64,000 nucleotides of DNA, taken from positions 171,736,445 to 171,800,444 of the forward strand of contig OY998176.1 of NCBI GenBank assembly GCA_963921935.1, given 5' to 3'. A program made the translations under genes and the position numbers. Below the pieces are notes generated by a model. The model ran no database searches. It saw only the letters and a list, made by a program, of their open reading frames with translations, and had not been told where the DNA came from. The DNA is from Galeruca laticollis (taxonomy: Eukaryota > Arthropoda > Insecta > Coleoptera > Chrysomelidae). Below, in pieces: positions 54,201 through 64,000 of the stretch (position 1 is the stretch's first letter; each line of letters begins with the position of its first letter).

Positions 54201-55517
54201 TAATGGGTGCCTACAACAGAAGTTTCCTGTGGATCTATAAAAGTATATTAATTATAATATATTTTGGAAATGTACATGTACATGATTCAGAACCCTAACA
54301 ACAATACATATATGTGTTTTACTTTTGTTTGACAAGAAAAATGACTGTATATATTTCTTTTCACTTATTGTAGACATACTAAACATAAAATGTTACTGAA
54401 AAGCAGAAGTTTTTTATATATTTAGGCTCTAAAAATGAACAGTACTTTGATTATGGGTTTGGCAAGCATAACATAATGCTTTGGTTTGACTAAATAACAT
54501 TATAAATTACACATACCTAACATCGTCCTTGGGGATAGTAACAAAACTCATTCCTTCTCCAGTTTTGGAGGATCATCCACGACATAAGCATACAAATTCT
54601 TCTTTACAAGCGATCACAAAAAATAAGCTAGTGCCACAAGAAGTACTATATTATGTGTGTCTAAGTTATTTCGTAATATTAATTGGAGGGATTACCAGAA
54701 AAACAGCATAAACTGTTCAACCAGAAAAAAGCACAAAATATGATAATAATTGAAAAACGCAACAAAACTTCGATAACTATACAGAAAAGTTTACTGTCAC
54801 TACTTTTTTATAACTTCTATGTCATATACATCTGTAGATTTTCTCTTGTAAAATATATAATTCAGAATCTGATGAAGTGTAACTTTTAAATATATCAATT
54901 ATAAAAAATTTGTATTCAAGTACCATACTTATTGTAATTTTATATCATCATTTACTGAAATTCTTTCTATTGTAAACTGGTATTCTAAATATATAATCTA
55001 TATTATTGTTTTGGTTTTTATACTCACCCTATCCTACATACAGCGCTACTTAAATACATACTTACACATATAATTTCGATAACAATATAGAAAATAAAAA
55101 TCATTTGGTTAAACAATAGCTCGTTATTTTTAATAATGGATGGAACTCCAAAAACAGAACCTAAAACTGTATGTATGAAGAAATGCTAAAGTATATTTTT
55201 CACATTGTTTGTTTAGCTGTTAAATTAACTTTAACAATTCATAAATTAAGTTTAACAGAACTATTGTGAAAATTAAACTTTGGTATTTCTTCATCTTTAA
55301 TGAGTTTTCACCAATTATCAACCAACATTCAAAATATTACACGGTTGGATGCTTAAATCTTTCTTTGACAATTAAAAATTTGTCGAAACAAGCCATAAAA
55401 ATAAACAATAATTATTTGAGATTCTTTGGTTTCACTTTTTTGCGTGTAGGTAAGATTTAATTTACAGTTTTTGAACACTTTTCTTAGTGTAAAATCAAGT
55501 AACGATGCTCAGTTATC
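54201..55517. other. AT-rich stretch without a recognised feature
   Basis: There are a few short ORFs (for example 54529-54711) with no recognisable motif. No THAP exon was found for the minus-strand P copy. Confidence 0.4.
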
Positions 55518-55863
55518 TGTCAACGTCAGTTTCAAGGTTGCGAAATTTTGCCCCAAAACATCAAAGGATTTACGCCGGCTTTCGCTTCTTGTTGTTGGTG
55601 TATTCTTTGCCTATATAATAGTTGACAGTTAAGTCCGCCGAGCCCGTTTTTGTCCACTGTCGGTTTCTGTAACCGAGCCTTTATTTGTAAGTCATATGGA
55701 TAGATAGCAGACCTCAGAGATAGTAGTCGAATGTCAAGTATAATAGTGGAATAAGACATTATTTTTAGTGCTGCCATTACTTTTTCATATAATGTGATAT
55801 ACAGTAATAAAGTATATAATGTTGACATCAAAATAGTCAGTCTCTCCCCTTTTAGTTACAACA
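55518..55863 (+). repeat. gypsy-type LTR, plus orientation
   Basis: It begins TGTCAACGTCAG and ends GTTACAACA. AATAAAG near 55806 is a polyadenylation signal. It is directly followed by a primer-site-like TGGCGACGAGGAT (55867-55879), so it is a 5' LTR reading rightward. Confidence 0.65.
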
Positions 55864-55887
55864 AAGTGGCGACGAGGATGGGATGAA

Positions 55888-56652
55888 AAATTTGGCGTAG
55901 TAAGTGGTAATTCCCAAAAATCTTCGTACTCCTGCAGTATCACTTGGTGGTGGAGCATCTATAATTGCGCGAACTTTCTCAGGACATTTCTTGATGCTGT
56001 TGTGCTCGATAACATATCCAAGGTATGTAATTGACGTCTTGAAAAATTTACATTCCTCACGGTTGAAGTGCAGATCATATTGGCGTAGGCGATTTAGACA
56101 ATTGAATAGATATGACAAACAATCTTCTTTCTTTGACCCGTATATGATGATATCGTCGAAATATGCTGTAGCACCTTCCAATTCCGGATAGTATTTGATG
56201 TAGAATGCGATGGAATTTAGATGGTGCAGACTTTATTCTGAAACTCAGACGTTTCATGGCGAAAACTCCTGGATGTATTGATATTGTCTGAATCATTTGA
56301 CTTTGTTTATCGACTTGAACGTGAGGGTAGGCTTTGTATAGATCGAGTGTACCAAACATCTCCCGGCATCTCGAAGGTTATTCACATCAGCGATTCGTGG
56401 AATAGGAAAATGTGCGTCGTGTAGCTCTTTGTTGACAGCGACTTTATAATCAACTGCTAAGCGGATTTTGCCATTTGCTTTTGGATTTGGAACCAACGGT
56501 GAACCCCAATCCGAATGATTCACCTGATATATTATATCGTTTGCAATTAATTCGTCCAATTCTTTATCGACTGCATCGCGAAGTGCGAAAGGAATGTCTC
56601 TGGCTTTCAAGAATACTGGCCTGGCATTTTTCTTCAGTTTTAATGAGAGCAC
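55888..56652 (-). pseudogene. gypsy reverse transcriptase, frameshifted
   Basis: It reads ARPVFLKARDIPFALRDAV, WGSPLVPNPKANGKIRLAVD, MFGTLDLYKAYPHVQVD (first Asp) in a second frame, YFDDIIIYG (F-D-D catalytic pair) in a third, then YLGYVIE and GVRRFLGITTYYAKF. At least two frameshifts (near 56350 and 56150). RNase H and integrase are absent. Confidence 0.85.
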
Positions 56653-57197
56653 GTGAAATTTTGAATAAACCCCACTTTTTGTTCGAATTTGTCGGCAAAT
56701 TCTTCCATTATTGACTTAGGGGTCCTTTCCAAGGAATTGATAGATTCGACTGATGCAGTATTATCTTTTGACATATCTAGACGTTTGAGATGAACATTCA
56801 ATCGATGTATCCACACTCTACCTAAGACCGGACTGAGATGGTCAGGTACCACAAATAATAATTCATCTGACGTGTGGCCCTCATATTTGACAGGAATAAC
56901 AGCACAACCAAGCGGTTTAAAAATACCATGGGTGTATGACCGAAATCGTACATCAGTCTGTTTGACGTCACCTTTGAAATTTAATTTGGCAAAATCACGA
57001 AAGGGAAGTAAGGTGAATGTCGATCCTAAATCAACTTCAAACTTTTGATGATATTCCAAATTCAAGCATACCGATGTAAAAAATTTTGCCGCATCGTTTG
57101 TCGAAAGTTCCAGATTAGACGAGAAAATGTCATACATTTTATTCACACCTACAAGATCATCTAAAAAGTTTGATCCGGCTATGTCTTCAGGATCCAA
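56640..57197 (-). pseudogene. gypsy protease and linker
   Basis: This is a 185-residue ORF. KFEVDLGSTFTLLPF lies at the expected protease position but reads D-L-G instead of D-T/S-G. LVVPDH.SPVLGRVWIHRL is typical of the protease end and linker to RT in this gypsy group. Confidence 0.7.
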
Positions 57198-57275
57198 TTC
57201 GACATTTTTGACTTGAGAATCTACTTGTCTCTACATTAAATACGACAAACAAACCTTTTTGACGTAACCTGTTTT

Positions 57276-58170
57276 TTAACAGGCACTACACCGTAATTTT
57301 TCACGAGGCACTTGACAATTATTCGACCTATGATTTGTTCTAGCACATCGAAGACAGTTCCGCTCGATTGCAAGTGCTTTAAAGTTTATTCGCGATTTTT
57401 GACGAGTCTGTGATGGAGGGCTATCACTTAGACAGAAACGTTGAAAACGGTTCGTCGATTCTCTATTTTCAGAACGTGAACGCGCATGTGAAATCCTGTT
57501 AACGTCGGTATTGGCAGATGTATTTGACAAACATTGATTTGACGTTTCTCGACAATCGATTTTTGATGTTTCATACGCTAGTGCTGATTCGACCACTCTT
57601 TCGTATGTTGCCTCCGCTAGTTGTAAAAGCTTTTCCCGGATTCCATTGTCCTTTAGCCCGTAAGAGCAGATTAGCAACATTTCTTTGACATTGACACCCG
57701 AATTTACACGTGGACGCTAATTGACGTAGTTCTGTTGAATATTGGCTAATCGTTTCCCCTTCTTTTTGATTTCTTGATAAGAAGCGATGTTGTTGTACGA
57801 TTATATTCGGGGCTGGACATAGATGATCTTCCAATAGCTTGACAAGAGTATCATAGGTCATTGTAGCGGGATCTGCCGGTGTAGTAAGTGAATATATCAC
57901 GGTATGTAGCTGAGGACCTATATGGAGTAATAATTCTCTCACCCACAATTCTTTATTGTCCTTAATTTCTTTTAAATTGAACCAATTTTCGAGACGCTTA
58001 CGATATTGACGAAATGTTTCCTTACTGTCGTCGAAGTATTCGAATTTTGACACCACATTGACGTTTGGTTGAAATGGCTGGTTCGACTTCATAGACTGGA
58101 GAATTTCCCCGCTTTGGCGTAAAACTTCAGCCATTGTAGACAATATTGCCTTTAGATCTTCGGACTGCAT
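57276..58170 (-). pseudogene. gypsy Gag with zinc knuckle, frameshifted
   Basis: It starts at Met 58170 (MQSEDLKAILSTMAEVLRQS). Capsid segment: FEYFDDSKETFRQYRKRL, then ISQYSTELRQLASTC. After a shift near 57680 it continues in another frame to CLRCARTNHRSNNC (zinc knuckle) and KLRCSAC. Confidence 0.8.
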
Positions 58171-58262
58171 GGTTCGACGTATCTCGGAGTGTATTTATGG
58201 TAAGGATAGGACTCGGCGATTTTTCTTTTTGTTTTAATAGTTTTTATCCTCGTCGCCATTTT

Positions 58263-58667
58263 GTTATAACTAAGACACTCTAGCAACAAAACTATTTTGT
58301 TTAGCAGACATTGTATATGATAGGAGGGTATTTGAGAAACATTATATTCGACTGAAAAAAATTAATATCTGATGATGGCAGTTAGGGTTTTAGGGCACGA
58401 AGATAAAGAACTTTTCATGAAGAATAAGTTTTCTCCATAATAAAATTTAGTGTATCGACCCTTACTTCGTGGAATCTACTCATATTACTGTTTTAAATGA
58501 AAGTAACTGTTTCTAGATAATTCCACAATATATTGAAAAAATGTTAAAAATTCTAAGGTATTGACAATGGTTTCAATATTAAATATCATCATTAGAATGA
58601 CAGCAGTTACATTTCATTTGATGCCTACCTGATGTCGTTTAATAATTATTTTTGGCTAGACCAATAA
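58263..58667. other. LTR remnant and copia 3'-end fragment
   Basis: The first 60 bp resemble, weakly, the inverted end of the LTR at 55518-55863 (TTGTTATAACTAA, ACTATTTTG). About 58490-58560 resembles the segment just downstream of the copia pol stop at 9820-9880 (AATTCCACAATATA, TTTTAAATGAAA). The rest is featureless. Confidence 0.4.
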
Positions 58668-60056
58668 GGGCCGATTGTACAATGCGAGTTTAACCTTGGT
58701 TCAAGATAAACCTGGTTCTTAACGTTGTACAATACTAGTTCAGATCCTAAACCGCGTTTAACTACGAGTTCTACAAAGCGGTCAATTTTCCCCGCTTAAA
58801 CCAAGTTCAGAAGTATTTTTCAATTTAGTATGCTGCTACCCCAGCATACAACATTGTGTTGGTGACGTTGATTCTGACAGAGAGACATAAAAATAAACAA
58901 ATTTTGTTTTTTCATTTGAAACAGTTTTGTTTCTTATTGGTTATCTCTTGGACAAATAACAGTTATCTTTATTTTTTTAAATGGAAGAAATGTCTGAATA
59001 TGAAGATTTCATGGAATTAGTTAATATTTTGCAACAGCCAGAAAGGCAACCACAAATATATAGACAAAGGGACAATCATTTTGTGAAGTGGAATGATACT
59101 AATTTTTTATAAAGATCCAGATTCACAAAAGATTCATCACAAATCAAATATCCCATTTAATAACTTCTCCAACAGAAAGGTATATTTTGATAGTATGTAA
59201 ATATAAATTTAAATAAAGAAATATTTCAGAAATCATGCCTTGACTGCAGAAGAGAAGGTACTAATGACCTTACGATTTTATGCAACCGGAAGTTTTTTAC
59301 AAGTAGCTGACAACTTTATTGGTGTTGAAAAAGCCACTGCATGCAGGCAAATATGGAGAGTTACACAAGCGATAGCAAGATTGTATGATACTTTTATTAA
59401 AATGCCCATTACCCATGAAGAAATGCAGGCATGTGGCTTTTCTATAGCATTTCTCTTCTGCTATCATCTTTTTTGTTCTTTTTTTAATATTCTCGTATTT
59501 TTTTCTCAATACGTTAGCTCTGCGAAAAGTAACGGTACTTTTTGAATTAAATTCGGATTCAATTTTGATCCAGCACTCATTTTTCTTGCGCGTTATATTG
59601 ATATCTTGACATCGCTCTTTTTATTTTCCAGAATATCTCTATATTGTTTAGAACAAGCTTTCTTCTGAATTAGTGAAGTTTGGTGTTATTTTTTGTTTTT
59701 GTTCCATATTATTATTTTAAATCGATACACATAAAAAACAACACACACGACTACAACGTAATCTCTAACCTCATAAAATAGAAAAATAGTGGTTACTCGG
59801 CTTCTCTACTTCACTCAAATGATAAGAAGAAGATAAGTAATCTTTTATATACTCCCTTTTTTTCTAATAAGATAAACGAAGATACCCTTACATATTTCAT
59901 AAATTCGAATCCTGGCAACCCCGTGTATATGATACCAACATTACAATAATGGAGTTTACCTAAACCGACGTTGAACGTATCCTTTTAATAGGCAGGTTCA
60001 ACCATTTGTTGAGTTCAGATGAACCTTGGTTTAAGCTCGCTATGTACAATCGGCCC
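58668..60056 (+). mobile_element. PIF/Harbinger element, internally deleted
   Basis: The ends GGGCCGATTGTACA and TGTACAATCGGCCC are exact inverted repeats flanked by the three-base duplication TAA (58665-58667, 60057-60059), as PIF/Harbinger requires. Inverted similarity extends further inward. A partial transposase is inside. Confidence 0.9.
58981..59450 (+). pseudogene. Harbinger transposase (HARBI1-like), N-terminal part
   Basis: Met at 58981 starts MEEMSEYEDFMELVNILQQP. After a stop and shift near 59110 the frame at 59235 reads ALTAEEKVLMTLRFYATGSF, then VEKATACRQIWRVTQAIA, the helix-turn-helix of Harbinger nucleases. The DDE catalytic part is missing; T-rich filler follows. Confidence 0.75.
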
Positions 60057-60059
60057 TAA

Positions 60060-61339
60060 GTGACCTAACTTGTGATTGACTTAATATATATTAATAGAAA
60101 AAAGAAGAAGATATTATTAGCCCTATGGGGATATCCTGGATATCTTTTCCCATTTAAGATTAGTATAACTGTGCAATGATATAGAAAATCAGGAAAACTA
60201 TATCTGCTGATCTTTACAATTATCACTTAAGAGGGGCCTCCTCACAGGTATATAAACCTAAAAACGTGCACAATACTAGTTACTTATCTAGTAATTACTA
60301 GGTTCAAAATATTTACGATAGATGCTGCTAGTAGTACTGAATCGACTTTTATGTATACAACCTATTTTCTCTCTCTGTCTTTCCACTCTTGACGATTCAA
60401 AGAAACGTATCTCAGAATCAGCTGTTTCGGTTTCAAATATTTCAACGCTTTTTGAACACAGACCACTAACCTTATCTCTGTTTTTTGAGTTCGTATGCAA
60501 ACAAAACTTACTGCCATAAGAATTTCCATTCGAATGTAGATTTTTGATTATTTAAGCATTTCATGAGTGTTTTTGAAAGGAATAAATTGTTAAAAATTAA
60601 GTAATCGTATCTACCCGATATAAAAATAATAGTTATGATAATATAAATTATCCTGCAATCCGTATTTTTGATTTTACAAGCTATGTTTGAGGTTATGTTT
60701 TGTGACGTGCTTTCTTTCCTCAGAAGAATTACGGACGTCACTATGACTCCCGTGGCTTTACTATCTACCAGATTTTCTCGGGCGCCAGATTTTTGGGATG
60801 GTTTACTCCACCGAACTCTCGGAAATGGTAGCGTCAAGAGTTACCAGGGTAGCAACAGATGGAGGTTAAGTAATTCCAGGGGTCTGTTGTTTTTGACCTC
60901 TATGCCGTGCGAAGTGGGAAACAGGCTTTAATTGTTTACCACTATCGGAAAATGAAACTACCTGTGCTTTATAAAATTTCACAATTTATTTCGGTTTCGA
61001 AAGAATTTGGGAAAAAGGAAAATAGAACGAACTTCTTAACTATATAATTAAAACAACTAAATTTTAATGAAAACCCTTCAGTATTTACGATTTATATTAA
61101 ATTACTGCCCAGACCAAAGCACTTTATTACAGAATAAATGTTTTACGCTTACAAGCCTAACGTGCAAAGCTCTAATAGTTTTCGGCGATCGCCGGTGAAA
61201 ATCAGCGAAAATTTACTAGCAGTACGGTGAGAATTACACAGAGAAAGCGTTATAAAGGCACTAGCAGTGTTCTACGGGAGCATTTCTTGGCATTTGTGTA
61301 CGGTTTAAGATAGGAGAAACGGTAAATAATAGAGTTATC
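60060..61339. other. no clear gene; candidate LTR tail
   Basis: A mixed-composition stretch. AATAAA on the minus strand near 61125 could be the polyadenylation signal of the candidate LTR to the right. No ORF with recognisable similarity. Confidence 0.35.
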
Positions 61340-62377
61340 TCGGTTTTTATGCAGATATTTCTCCGGCCGTTGGTGCTAAAATCAATCGTGCAAAGATCAG
61401 TTAGCCGGCAGAATCCGAAAACCTCCCCCTGGCGAACCTGCTATGGCAGCGAACGCACGCGAGATTATTTCGTTTCACGCCTTGGAAAACCCTCGAAGAT
61501 GTCCCTGCTATGGCAGCGAACACAGACGAGATTCCTCCAAGTTGCCTATTATCAAATATTTTAAAGTTACGCTACCAAGGCCTATGGTACTAGATTCAAC
61601 ACACCCCCGAAATAATTTGAGAGTCCCTCAAGAATTTACCTGCTTTGCAGCGAGAATGCTTGAAAGTTTCCCAACGTTATTTCCTTTTCCTAGGGTTGTA
61701 TACCGGAATTGGGATTCCCGAAATATCTTGAAAATCCCCCAAGAATTTACCTGCTTTGCAGCGAGAATGCTTGGGAATTTTCCAATTATATTTCTTTTCC
61801 CCTGAAGTTACAGCCAACCATAAATTCTTACTTCGGAATCGTACACAAATACGCGGAAAATCACTCAAATTAAACAAGCAGTAAGCAAAATAAAATCTAT
61901 TAATACAATTACTAAATACGCTAGAAGCAAAATAAATCTCAACACCAGAAGAATGAAAAATAATTTCTAAATTCGCTTACCTCGCTGGCGAAAATCAGTC
62001 GGCGTGTTCGGTTACGGCGGAAACGGTGGAACTGTCAGAGCACAGAGTTACAAGAGCACAAGAATGAGGAGTCAAAAGAGCTATTCCGTTCCGTTTGCCG
62101 GTTTTATACATTCTTTTCGACCCCACTCAGGAGGTACCCTACTTAGCAATTTTAAGAACGGCGTCGACTGGCGTGCGCGAGCGATGCAGTAAGAAATACA
62201 CATTAAATATATACCGGATGTATCACTATACATATTTAACAAATAAATTTACAGCTTTTGGTGAAAGAGGGGTGTATAAGCAAATAATGACGGAACTTAA
62301 TAATAAAATGAGAAATAAAATAGGTACAGTTGAATGTCTGAACGAAAGAGAAAAAAAAAAATAGTAACATCGTTACA
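61340..62377 (-). repeat. candidate LTR, minus orientation, far end unknown
   Basis: It starts TGTAACGATGTTACT directly after the purine tract AGAAAGAGGGGGA (62378-62390, minus), the usual 3' LTR junction. It contains TATAAAA (62102-62108, minus) and a possible donor AG|GTAAGC near 61980. The second LTR and the right end were not located in the window, and the left limit given is arbitrary. Confidence 0.5.
61440..61805. repeat. imperfect tandem repeats, about 112-bp unit
   Basis: CAAGAATTTACCTGCTTTGC recurs at 61628 and 61740. More diverged units with CTGCTATGGCAGCGAA occur at 61438 and 61504. Confidence 0.75.
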
Positions 62378-62390
62378 TCCCCCTCTTTCT
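62378..62390 (-). promoter_or_regulatory. candidate polypurine tract
   Basis: Minus-strand AGAAAGAGGGGGA immediately precedes TG of the candidate LTR. Confidence 0.55.
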
Positions 62391-62538
62391 TCGGTAAAAA
62401 AAAATTAATAAGTGAAAGTGAAGCTTTCATTATATATTTTTTTTTCAATCTTAACCTAAAACGAATATTTTTCACACAAGACTAAACTTCTTTACCCAAG
62501 AAAACTTGCAGCGGAGTGGATTCCAAACCTCGCTGGCG

Positions 62539-63333
62539 TTACTGGAGTCTGGAACTCCTCATACTCAGACTTGGATACGGGCGGGAAGAGCGTTGCCTCA
62601 CTCCTCTACAGGTGGGGCGGTTCCGAAGCATCGAGTACCGCTGACGAACGCCGGTGATGTCTTCTGGAGTTTCCGGGGAACAGTCACATAGGTTGCATTG
62701 AATGCCAACATCTCGGCGGGATCGGGAAACTATGAGTGCTTGAGTTGCTACAGAGCGTCTTCCCGGCTCAGGTGAAGAACGGGACATGGATCGGCAAGTA
62801 GCTCGGCTTACAGACGGTTGATTCCAGCGGGAACAACGTAAGGACGGCTTCATAACAGTAGTCCTAACTGTCGGCATCTTGCACAAACAATCTCGGGACA
62901 TCTGACCAAAACGTCCGCAACGGGAGCAGAATAGGATGGCTTTTCTGCGAGTACAAGCGTCACGGCGGTGTCCGGGATATCCACATTTCCAACATAGATC
63001 CCTCTCAATGGGCAAGTAAATGTCATCGCATGTTGGTTCGCTCGATAACTGGCATGTATAGCTGGACTTCTGACCGGTTCCTCGTCTAATTTCTTCCGGT
63101 ATTTTGTCTAGTAACGAGGACGTACTGGGCGCTGCAGGAATCTCCGGGTCCATTTCGTTACACTCGGGCACCGGGCTCACACCCTGCGTTACTTGGACTG
63201 ACGGTCCGGCGGTCGTATCTAGATTGGCACTAGGTAGGTCCTCTGGCGGGGCCGATTCGGGCGGGAGGTCATCTTCATCCAAACTCTCCATCCCAGATAT
63301 GTCTAACACTTCAAATGAGGACTCGGAACCCAT
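62539..63333 (-). CDS. zinc-knuckle protein of an LTR element
   Basis: This is a 264-residue ORF from Met 63333 (MGSESSFEVLDISGMESLDE). The N-terminal third is acidic and Pro-rich. One canonical CCHC knuckle CWKCGYPGHRRDAC is at about residue 113, followed by CSRCGRFGQMSRDC, in which His is replaced by Gln. The tail is Arg/Ser-rich with QCNLCDC. It is the last ORF before the candidate polypurine tract. It could be Gag of a pol-less element or an extra ORF in the position where other elements carry env. The GC content and codon use are clearly higher than in the rest of the window. Confidence 0.6.
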   Translation of the reverse strand: MGSESSFEVLDISGMESLDEDDLPPESAPPEDLPSANLDTTAGPSVQVTQGVSPVPECNEMDPEIPAAPSTSSLLDKIPEEIRRGTGQKSSYTCQLSSEPTCDDIYLPIERDLCWKCGYPGHRRDACTRRKAILFCSRCGRFGQMSRDCLCKMPTVRTTVMKPSLRCSRWNQPSVSRATCRSMSRSSPEPGRRSVATQALIVSRSRRDVGIQCNLCDCSPETPEDITGVRQRYSMLRNRPTCRGVRQRSSRPYPSLSMRSSRLQ

Positions 63334-63575
63334 GGTGTATAGATTAAGAGGCCGAAAATCTATAAACGAAAAGACAGTTTAATTCTAGCCGGAACTGTAT
63401 GCACGAACAAAGTTTCGGGTGCGGGAAGTGCTACACTTGACGTGAGTCTGACTGACACTAGGTTCAAACGGTTCTCCCCATAAAACAAAAGAAAATTCTT
63501 CAAAACATCCCTTAATTACAAAAAACTAAAAACAACAAAATCCTACACAGAACACGCGGACGCACTCACACAGTG

Positions 63576-64000
63576 CTAGCGTTCGTTAACCGGCGGTAGG
63601 TATACCTTACGCAGAACCCCTTGGTCATCGAATAGGTACACCCTACACCAACGTCGCGGATCGGAATTTGCGGGCCGGAATGGACGGCTACGGTTGACCC
63701 ATTCGGTCGGCCACGGATGGTCCTTGGCTTGTTGGAGGGCGAAGGAAATCAGCCGTTGTTGTTCCGTTGGACCTGCTACCAACCGGGGTGGAACAGATGG
63801 GGCAGGAGGCGGCGGAAATAATGGGTCGAAGGCGTACTGGACATCGGACCGTTGGGTAATTTCTTCGCTGCACTTGACCCATTCATAATCCTCTGCCGGC
63901 AGGACTATCTCTCTCCGGATAACGGTTTCCAGCGTGACCGTCTCCACGTACGTGCCGGCTTCCGGATAGGGGGGTGACGGCGGCGGTGTGTTGCCCGGGA
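63576..64000 (-). CDS. retroelement-associated ORF, partial, runs off the right edge
   Basis: The frame is open from the edge (Met at 63947 is internal) to a stop at 63576. It has a Pro-rich stretch (FPPPPAPSVPP), then LISFALQQAKDHPWPTEWV and DPRRWCRVYLFDDQG, ending LPPVNER. No family is recognised with confidence. It shares strand and GC-rich composition with the zinc-knuckle ORF, 240 bp upstream of it. The spacer 63334-63575 has no feature. Confidence 0.45.
   Translation of the reverse strand, partial: PGNTPPPSPPYPEAGTYVETVTLETVIRREIVLPAEDYEWVKCSEEITQRSDVQYAFDPLFPPPPAPSVPPRLVAGPTEQQRLISFALQQAKDHPWPTEWVNRSRPFRPANSDPRRWCRVYLFDDQGVLRKVYLPPVNER

Larger units (their letters stand above)
55888..58262 (-). 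mobile_element. gypsy retrotransposon, minus orientation, truncated in RT
   Basis: The primer site TGGCGACGAGGAT (58246-58258, minus) is followed leftward by Gag, protease and RT, broken off at YYAKF where the inverted plus-strand primer site and LTR begin. The primer sites of the two halves are identical, so they belong to the same or sister families. Confidence 0.8.

Noticed and set aside
60322..60931. Short ORFs on both strands around 60.3-60.9 kb
   Set aside because: They overlap each other in different frames and show no motif or codon pattern.

Overview
This window is AT-rich nuclear DNA from an animal, most likely an insect. It contains a spliced metazoan gene (NHLRC2) and a mix of transposons typical of insects: BEL/Pao, Ty1/copia, Ty3/gypsy, THAP-type P elements, Tc1/mariner, hAT and PIF/Harbinger. 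The order of insect cannot be fixed from sequence alone. No prokaryotic feature, CRISPR array or rRNA was seen.

The backbone is the minus-strand host gene NHLRC2. Exon 1 lies at 45458-45656, exon 2 at 30228-30394 and exon 3 at 3924-4542; all splice sites and phases fit. Intron 1 is about 15 kb and intron 2 about 26 kb, and both are packed with transposons. Exons after exon 3 are not recognised and probably lie left of the window, beyond a gypsy fragment (1-1905).

Intron 2 holds a 4.46-kb copia element with TSD TAAAG (5660-10123), a foldback element with a tRNA-like segment (10560-11517), and a BEL/Pao element with TSD AGTAT (11667-18444) that carries a transposase-fragment insertion. It also holds a Tc1-like element with a mariner inside, several palindromic MITEs, a Tc1 element with long inverted repeats (22200-23935), an intron-containing Tc1/mariner-like element with 620-670-bp terminal inverted repeats (24163-27129), and pieces of two non-LTR retrotransposons.

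Intron 1 is a set of nested insertions. A hAT element with TSD GTACCTAT (31928-41618) abuts another hAT-like element (41627-44711), which encloses a third (42313-44685). Inside the first hAT sits a young LTR retroelement with TSD ACGGC (33463-39873). It has one intact gag ORF and no recognisable pol; several tandem-repeat families fill the rest, three of them built on short hairpins. The left end of the hAT was duplicated in tandem (1131-bp unit).

Divergent from NHLRC2 is an orphan THAP first exon, followed by a decayed THAP/P-element transposase gene (46876-51955) with a duplicated 78-nt in-frame cassette exon. A Tc1/mariner-like element in a (TA)n tract interrupts its tail. A second, more decayed P copy faces it on the minus strand (52240-54200). 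The right end has an inverted gypsy rearrangement (55518-58262), a deleted Harbinger element (58668-60056), and a GC-richer pair of minus-strand ORFs, one with zinc knuckles, just upstream of a candidate polypurine tract and LTR.

Transposon reading frames are mostly broken. The gag ORF at 35058-36848 and the NHLRC2 exons are the intact exceptions.
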